DNA from: Clostridiales bacterium
GTDB lineage: Bacteria > Bacillota > Clostridia > Oscillospirales > Oscillospiraceae
Assembly: GCA_021201515.1 (NCBI GenBank)
Contig: JAJQET010000062.1
Coordinates: forward strand, 1-9,600
Direction of reading: 5' to 3'
Length of the DNA stretch: 9,600 nucleotides
Position 1 is the first letter of the stretch; every line of letters begins with the position of its first letter. The position numbers and the translations under genes are program-made. Below the pieces are notes generated by a model, which ran no database searches, was not told where the DNA came from, and worked only from the letters and a program-made list of their open reading frames with translations. Below, piece by piece: positions 6,228-9,600 of the stretch.

Positions 6228-7289
6228 TCAGCGTTTCTGCCCGGCCTCGTCCTCCCAGCGCCACTCGTCCAGCCATTCGATGCGGGGCCTGTCGCCTTCG
6301 AACCGGATGGGAAGCCAGACGTAGTTGGCAACGGAGGTGTTTTCGGAGGGGTATTTCTCCAGAAAAGCGTCCCACGCCGCAGCATCGGTGGAGGCGGGGT
6401 CAAAGCGGCTCTCAAATGCTGCCGCGTACTCCGGATAAGAAAGTTCCATGTCATTGGGCAGCCAGCGATCCGCCAAAGCAATGTACAAATCAGTCTGCCC
6501 CGGCACCTGAAACACAGAGGAGATTTGACTGTGAAAAGAGGTCCTGCTGTCGTCTCCCACATGGGGGTCGCCCAGCTCCCGGTAGGGGCCGTGCCAGTCC
6601 AAAGCCACCGCCGCCTCGGAAGGGTTGGGGAGATAGCTGGTGGTGCCGCTGGTGATGAGGTAATGCTTGCCTCCCCGCTGGAAGTGAGCCGGAGCCTCCC
6701 GCACATAGGGCGGGCAGCGCCGGGGGAAGTGGGCGGAATACACGCCGCTGACATCCGTGTAATCCTCCGTCAGCTCGGCGCAGATCAGCTCGCTGTGGAC
6801 CCGCTCGAAGAAGTAATAGGCTTTCCCCTCCGGCGAAACCGCCAGGTCGAAGTCCCCGGCGTCCATCCCCAGGGGCCGCAGGCCCACCCTGACCTTGGTG
6901 TAAGGCCCCAGCAGACGGTCTGCGGTCAGCACGGTTTCCGACTGCGTCCCGTCCGGGTGCATGATTTTCAGCCAGCAGACGTATTTTTTCGTCGTCTCAT
7001 TGTAGAGGATGTGGGGCCGGTCCATGCAGGCGGATGGGTGGAGCGGAGAGGCGGGGTCATCCGGCTCTGGCGGGATAATCAGCCCCATGTCCTCCCAGTT
7101 GTAGAGGTCACGGGAGGCGTAGCAGCGAACCCCCCAGTGCCAGATATGGGCGTTCGGGTCGGTGAACTCCTTGTTCTCCCCGTACCAGTAGTAGACGCCG
7201 TTTTCATAGAAAATGCTGCCGCCATGTGCCTGGATACGCTTTCCGGCGGTGTCCAGCCAAACCTGGCCGGGGTGAAAGGAATGATACAT
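6228..7289 (-). CDS. GH43 family enzyme, exo-beta-1,3-galactanase-like (GH43_24 type)
   Basis: Five-bladed beta-propeller glycoside hydrolase. The opening VWLDTAGKRIQAHGGSIFYENGVYYWYGENK is the hallmark of the GH43 subfamily around exo-beta-1,3-galactanases. In residues numbered from the ATG at 7289 (353 aa), further landmarks are DRPHILYNE at about 90-98, DAGDFDLAVSPEGKAYYFFE at about 143-162, VREAPAHF with likely acid Glu198, SFHSQISSV with Gln255, ALADRW at about 271-276 and NYVWLPIRF at about 322-330. In this subfamily a Gln acts where other GH43 enzymes have a catalytic Asp, and Gln255 fits that place. Where relatives often read ERP, this protein reads DRP (Asp90). There is no signal peptide, so it is probably cytoplasmic, trimming beta-galactosyl chains of imported oligosaccharides; specificity is inferred. 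Start choice: a TTG at 7295 is in frame, but the ATG at 7289 has GGGA at 7-nt spacing and is preferred. A promoter lies just upstream; nagB follows after 54 nt. Confidence 0.82.
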   Translation of the reverse strand: MYHSFHPGQVWLDTAGKRIQAHGGSIFYENGVYYWYGENKEFTDPNAHIWHWGVRCYASRDLYNWEDMGLIIPPEPDDPASPLHPSACMDRPHILYNETTKKYVCWLKIMHPDGTQSETVLTADRLLGPYTKVRVGLRPLGMDAGDFDLAVSPEGKAYYFFERVHSELICAELTEDYTDVSGVYSAHFPRRCPPYVREAPAHFQRGGKHYLITSGTTSYLPNPSEAAVALDWHGPYRELGDPHVGDDSRTSFHSQISSVFQVPGQTDLYIALADRWLPNDMELSYPEYAAAFESRFDPASTDAAAWDAFLEKYPSENTSVANYVWLPIRFEGDRPRIEWLDEWRWEDEAGQKR

Positions 7290-7315
7290 CGTCAAATCCC
7301 ATCTTTCATTTTGAT

Positions 7316-7332
7316 TGGGTGCAAAACACCCA
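7316..7332 (-). other. Leader hairpin upstream of the GH43 gene
   Basis: TGGGTG and CACCCA form a perfect 6-bp stem with a 5-nt loop, in the predicted 5' leader between the promoter (7355-7383) and the start codon. It has no T-tract on the minus strand. It could stabilise the transcript 5' end or be chance. I see no known riboswitch pattern in the roughly 60-nt leader. Confidence 0.4.
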
Positions 7333-7354
7333 CTTGTTTTACAGCCTTTGTCTC

Positions 7355-7383
7355 ATCGTAATCGCGGCCGGGTTTTCTGTCAA
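7355..7383 (-). promoter_or_regulatory. Sigma-70 type promoter for the GH43-nagB-esterase unit
   Basis: The minus strand carries a perfect -35 box TTGACA (7383-7378), a 17-nt spacer and TACGAT (7360-7355), which matches TATAAT at 4 of 6 bases. Transcription would start near 7348, giving a leader of about 60 nt before the ATG at 7289. It sits in the only sizeable gap upstream of the GH43 gene, so it probably drives the three genes down to the terminator at 3267-3318. Confidence 0.65.
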
Positions 7384-7405
7384 CCGGGAGAACCCCATTT
7401 TTCAT

Positions 7406-7437
7406 AAAAAGCGATATTCGCATAGGGGATAATACGC
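7406..7437 (-). terminator. Weak candidate terminator after the GH20 gene
   Basis: Reading the minus strand from just beyond the GH20 stop, GCGTAT (7437-7432) can pair with ATA(T)CGC (7417-7411), with one bulged base, and TTTTT follows (7410-7406). An alternative 4-bp hairpin, GCGA-ATA-TCGC, ends at the same T run. The stem is short and A/T-rich, so termination may be partial and some transcription may continue into the GH43 gene. Confidence 0.4.
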
Positions 7438-7443
7438 AACCCT

Positions 7444-9012
7444 TTACATCCCCATGCCCTTCATCAAAATGGGCATATCCTCCGGCTGGAAGAACTTCGT
7501 CATAAACGCCTTGCCAAACTCCGGGCCGGGGTCGGTGGCCTCTACGGTCTGCTCCATCACATCGTCGGACATATTGGAGTGGATGGAGGCCAGATACCCA
7601 AAGGCTTCCTTTTGGCGCTCCTGACCCTGGGGGTCCCACCAGTCGCTGGGGGTGTACTTGATTTGGCTGTGGTTGGCGCCGCCCATGGTGGCGGTCAACC
7701 GCTGGCAGAAGTCCTCGTAGTCGTCCTTCCCGCTCCAGCACAGCTCCGCCAAAGCGTAGATCCTGGGGAACAGCAGCTCCTCCACGCGCCCGCACTCGGT
7801 AATGTGTTCGCTCCAAAGGCAGCCCTCCATCCCCAGCAGGCTGTCCATTTCGCCTACGTCCTGGTCGCCAAAGTGGGGAACGGTGTCGTAGAGCTTCTTC
7901 ACCGGCGTCATGCTGTAGGGATAATCCAGATAGCACTCGAACATATCAGCGTAAATCCATTTGCCGCCCTGCTCCGCGAAGGGCTGCATGGTGTCCCGGT
8001 GCTGGAGCGTCCAGTATTCGATCTGCACGTCCATGGGGCAGGCGCCGCCCCGGAGCGATTCATTCCAGCAGATAGCCGTCTTGCCGTGTTTCTTCAGGAT
8101 GTCGTTGACCTTGCTGGTAAACCACCCCTGGAGCGCCTCGTAGCTGTCCAATCCCGCCTGCTCCATCCGGGCGCGGCAATGGGGGCATTTTTTCCACTCG
8201 TTTTTGGGGGCCTCATCGCCGCCCAGATGCACACGGGGGCCGGGGAACAGCGGCAGCAGCCCGTCCAGCAGTTCCTCCAGGAAGGTGAAGGTTGCATCCT
8301 GGCCGGGGCAAAGGATGATGGGGAAGATACCGCCGCCCCTGGCCACATGAACCTTCTTGCCGGAGCAGCTATACTGGGGATACGCCGCCAGTAGGCTGGT
8401 GACGTGGCCGGGCATATCGATCTCCGGCACGACCTCTACCCCCCGCTCTTTCGCATAGGCGCAGACTTCGGCGATTTCCTCCTGGGTATAGTAGTCGCCG
8501 CTGGTCTCCTGGAGTAGCGGGAACCTCTTGCTCTCAATGCGCCAGCCCTGGTCGTCCACCAGATGCCAGTGGAACACGTTCAGCTTAGCCAAGGAGCTTT
8601 CCTCGATGACCTTCTTGACCTCAGAGGCGGGGAAAAAGTGCCGGGCGCAGTCCATCAAAACGCCCCGATGGGCGTACTTGGGCGCGTCCTCAATGGTGCA
8701 GCAGGGCAGAACGCCGTCCTCCGCCAACTCCGCCGCTGTGGTCAGCGCCCAAATCACGCCCCGCTCAGTGGAAGCCGCAACAGAGATGCCCTCCTGCGTC
8801 ACGGTCAGACGGTACCCCTCCTGGGGCAAAGCGGCATCACGCTCCAATGTCAGGAACTGTCCTTCAATAATTTCGCAATTGGTGCGATGAGCAAATACAG
8901 CCACGCACCACGGCGCAAAATCGCCCAGTGCCACGCCGAGCTGTGCCGGGAGTGTACATTGCCCCTCGCCCATCCTGACGCTGCCGGAAACGGCTGGGAT
9001 GATGTGTTTCAT
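7444..9012 (-). CDS. GH20 beta-N-acetylhexosaminidase
   Basis: Removes terminal beta-linked GlcNAc or GalNAc by substrate-assisted catalysis, in which the acetamido group attacks the anomeric carbon. The 522-residue protein has a small alpha/beta N domain (about 1-105, ending ERGVIWALTTAAEL) followed by a TIM barrel. Landmarks are HRGVLMDCARHFFP at 115-128 (Arg116 binds substrate), NVFHWHLVDDQGWRIE at 145-160, VVPEIDMPGH at 194-203, and the catalytic Asp266-Glu267 pair in HLGGDEAPK. Trp residues at about 316, 334 and 400 would line the pocket. A loop with CPHC follows the catalytic pair, a Cys arrangement often seen in GH20 proteins. There is no signal peptide, pointing to cytoplasmic action on imported N-acetylhexosamine-containing oligosaccharides. 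With nagB two genes downstream this forms an amino-sugar salvage route. Start ATG at 9012 is fixed by AGGAGG at 7-nt spacing. It is monocistronic or partly co-transcribed with the GH43 gene, depending on the weak terminator. Confidence 0.95.
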   Translation of the reverse strand: MKHIIPAVSGSVRMGEGQCTLPAQLGVALGDFAPWCVAVFAHRTNCEIIEGQFLTLERDAALPQEGYRLTVTQEGISVAASTERGVIWALTTAAELAEDGVLPCCTIEDAPKYAHRGVLMDCARHFFPASEVKKVIEESSLAKLNVFHWHLVDDQGWRIESKRFPLLQETSGDYYTQEEIAEVCAYAKERGVEVVPEIDMPGHVTSLLAAYPQYSCSGKKVHVARGGGIFPIILCPGQDATFTFLEELLDGLLPLFPGPRVHLGGDEAPKNEWKKCPHCRARMEQAGLDSYEALQGWFTSKVNDILKKHGKTAICWNESLRGGACPMDVQIEYWTLQHRDTMQPFAEQGGKWIYADMFECYLDYPYSMTPVKKLYDTVPHFGDQDVGEMDSLLGMEGCLWSEHITECGRVEELLFPRIYALAELCWSGKDDYEDFCQRLTATMGGANHSQIKYTPSDWWDPQGQERQKEAFGYLASIHSNMSDDVMEQTVEATDPGPEFGKAFMTKFFQPEDMPILMKGMGM

Positions 9013-9019
9013 AATGATT

Positions 9020-9025
9020 CCTCCT
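9020..9025 (-). promoter_or_regulatory. Ribosome binding site of the GH20 gene
   Basis: A perfect AGGAGG on the minus strand, 7 nt before the ATG at 9012. It decides the start and predicts strong translation. Confidence 0.85.
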
Positions 9026-9036
9026 CAATATCCTGT

Positions 9037-9066
9037 TTGTAAGAGTAACTGCTCTGCTCTTATAAT
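9037..9066 (+). promoter_or_regulatory. Candidate plus-strand promoter for a small RNA
   Basis: TTGTAA (9037-9042, 4 of 6 bases of the -35 consensus), an 18-nt spacer and a perfect TATAAT (9061-9066) face away from the GH20 gene. Transcription would begin near 9073. A terminator-like hairpin with a T6 run in the same orientation lies about 90 nt further on (9134-9161). Confidence 0.42.
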
Positions 9067-9072
9067 GTTGGT

Positions 9073-9081
9073 ATTGTAGCA
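9073..9081 (-). promoter_or_regulatory. Extended -10 promoter element for the GH20 gene
   Basis: The minus strand reads TGCTACAAT, an extended -10 (TG-N-TACAAT, 5 of 6 bases of the -10 consensus). No good -35 box lies 16-18 nt upstream, which is tolerated with an extended -10. Transcription would start near 9066 and give a leader of about 55 nt. It interlocks with the opposing candidate promoter at 9037-9066. Confidence 0.42.
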
Positions 9082-9133
9082 GGAATGTCTCAACGCCCGT
9101 TATCGCAAAAGCGTTGTTATTGCTGCTTTTACG

Positions 9134-9161
9134 CCGTCATTGTGAATCATGACGGTTTTTT
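9134..9161 (+). terminator. Rho-independent terminator facing the plus strand
   Basis: CCGTCAT (9134-9140) and ATGACGG (9149-9155) form a perfect 7-bp stem with an 8-nt loop, followed directly by TTTTTT (9156-9161). On the minus strand no T run follows the stem, so it works only for plus-strand transcription, although no plus-strand protein gene lies here. It faces the minus-strand terminator at 9183-9227, the arrangement typical of two converging transcripts. Confidence 0.62.
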
Positions 9162-9182
9162 GAGAAAAAACGCAGATTCAAG

Positions 9183-9227
9183 AGAAAGGAAAACCGGGAA
9201 CCGCAGCAAAGCAGCTACGTTTCCCGG
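9183..9227 (-). terminator. Rho-independent terminator of the right-edge gene
   Basis: Minus strand: CCGGGAA (9227-9221) pairs with TTCCCGG (9200-9194). Inside, CGTAGC pairs with GCTGCG (one G-U pair) around a 6-nt loop, with an A/G mismatch between the two stems. The T-rich tail TTTTCCTTTCTC follows. It lies 29 nt beyond the stop codon at 9257 and should isolate the GH20 gene from upstream transcription. Confidence 0.88.
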
Positions 9228-9256
9228 ATTGTCAGCGGAGAGGAACAATAGCCAAG

Positions 9257-9600
9257 TCACTCCGCAAAGGCGGCGATGGCCATATAAGGCTTACCAGGCA
9301 GCGGGACGGTGGTTTTACCGCTGGCTCCGGTCAGAACGGTCTTTCGGGTCATCTCCCAGGTGTCGATCACCTCAACGCGATAGGTTTGGCGTTCGGGCAA
9401 GTCGATCTCAAACGCGGCGGGGCAAAAGCGTTCCAGGTACACCAGATAGACCTGGCTGCCCACCTTGCCCCGGTAGACACGTTCGCCGGAGGCTATGACC
9501 TCACGCTCCACAGGGTTCATGCGAACGGCCATGGCAAAGCCCTTGGCGGAGGGCGGTATGGACTCCAGCAGCTGGGGCAGCTGCTCCGGCTGCATTTGGA
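9257..9600 (-). CDS. C-terminal part of a probable DUF5060/DUF4038-type glycoside hydrolase (DUF5605-like tail)
   Basis: The frame is open from the right edge to a TGA at 9257, about 114 residues; the ATG at 9595 is probably internal. The segment is a beta-rich module with GSQVYLVYL, FEIDLPERQTYRVEVIDTWEMT and VPLPGKPYMAIAAF. This pattern (a YLVYL strand, then YxVEVIDTWxMT, then LPGKPYMA) resembles the C-terminal DUF5605 sandwich found after the (beta/alpha)8 barrel of DUF5060/DUF4038 proteins, some of whose relatives act on plant polysaccharides. The assignment rests on memory of that motif and on the glycosidase context, since the catalytic part lies outside the window. A strong terminator follows 29 nt later. 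Confidence 0.55.
   Translation of the reverse strand, partial: QMQPEQLPQLLESIPPSAKGFAMAVRMNPVEREVIASGERVYRGKVGSQVYLVYLERFCPAAFEIDLPERQTYRVEVIDTWEMTRKTVLTGASGKTTVPLPGKPYMAIAAFAE

Larger units (their letters stand above)
9073..9161 (+). ncRNA. Candidate small RNA of about 90 nt, two stem-loops
   Basis: Bounded by a TTGTAA-N18-TATAAT promoter upstream and a rho-independent-type terminator at its end. The first stem-loop pairs CGCAAAAGC (9104-9112) with GCTTTTACG (9125-9133), 8 of 9 bp, with a 12-nt loop. The second, directly adjacent, is the terminator stem CCGTCAT/ATGACGG followed by T6. The only reading frame starting inside it (ATG at 9085) has no stop before the terminator, so a non-coding transcript is more likely than a small protein. 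It matches no RNA family I recognise. The first stem could instead be a DNA operator for the GH20 gene. Existence is inferred from signals only. Confidence 0.35.

Noticed and set aside
7292..7309. Five-codon upstream open frame (MKDGI) before the GH43 start
   Set aside because: It ends 2 nt before the ATG, but there is no ribosome binding site before it and the peptide has no attenuator-like codon run. Probably chance.
7579..8394. Plus-strand open frame of 271 codons opposite the GH20 gene
   Set aside because: Antisense to conserved GH20 catalytic sequence, with no motif of its own.
9085..9498. Plus-strand open frame of 137 codons, or a short peptide in the candidate small RNA
   Set aside because: It runs through two terminators and antisense into the right-edge gene. 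The ribosome-binding-like AGGA touches the ATG, too close for normal initiation.
1..9600. CRISPR arrays, tRNA or rRNA genes, toxin-antitoxin, phage or defence genes
   Set aside because: I looked for spaced direct repeats, cloverleaf-like sequences and small paired open frames on both strands and saw none.

Overview
The window is GC-rich. Every gene I can support lies on the minus strand, with purine-rich Shine-Dalgarno sites (AGGAGG, AGGAAGG, AGAGGTG) and rho-independent terminators. This, with the set of cytoplasmic glycosidases, suggests a gut Clostridia-type Firmicute (Oscillospiraceae or Lachnospiraceae-like) carrying a polysaccharide or glycoside utilisation locus. The taxonomic call is an inference from gene content and base composition, not from a marker gene.

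Layout, in the direction of transcription (right to left). (1) 9600-9257: C-terminal end of a gene that enters from the right edge, probably a DUF5605-type tail of a DUF5060/DUF4038 glycoside hydrolase, followed by a strong terminator (9183-9227). (2) 9256-9013: intergenic region with an extended -10 promoter for the next gene and, facing the other way, a plausible small-RNA unit with its own promoter and terminator. (3) 9012-7444: GH20 beta-N-acetylhexosaminidase. (4) 7443-7290: weak terminator, then a near-consensus sigma-70 promoter and a short leader hairpin. (5) 7289-6228: GH43 enzyme of the exo-beta-1,3-galactanase-like type. (6) 6173-5448: nagB, glucosamine-6-phosphate deaminase. (7) 5356-3332: large alpha/beta-hydrolase (tannase/feruloyl-esterase-like) with an inserted domain and a PKD-like C-terminus, then a strong terminator. 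(8) 3266-3110: a 157-bp MITE-like palindromic element with 18-bp terminal inverted repeats and an ATAA target duplication, placed exactly behind that terminator. (9) 3072-670: GH3 beta-glucosidase. (10) 663-1: N-terminal third or less of a GH78 alpha-L-rhamnosidase, running off the left edge.

How they fit together. No complete N-terminus here shows a signal peptide, so the enzymes appear to act inside the cell on imported oligosaccharides or glycosides. GH20 would release N-acetylhexosamine, and NagB would pass glucosamine-6-phosphate into glycolysis as fructose-6-phosphate. The GH43 would trim beta-galactosyl chains, the esterase would remove acyl groups, and the tightly coupled GH78-GH3 pair would remove terminal rhamnose and then a beta-linked glucose or related sugar. 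The likely targets are decorated plant glycans (arabinogalactan-like), phenolic glycosides, or host glycans. The transporter, regulator, nagA and kinase genes are not in the window, so the real substrate cannot be fixed.

The items most worth a second look are the MITE-like element next to the terminator, the candidate plus-strand small RNA upstream of the GH20 gene, and the poorly characterised esterase.
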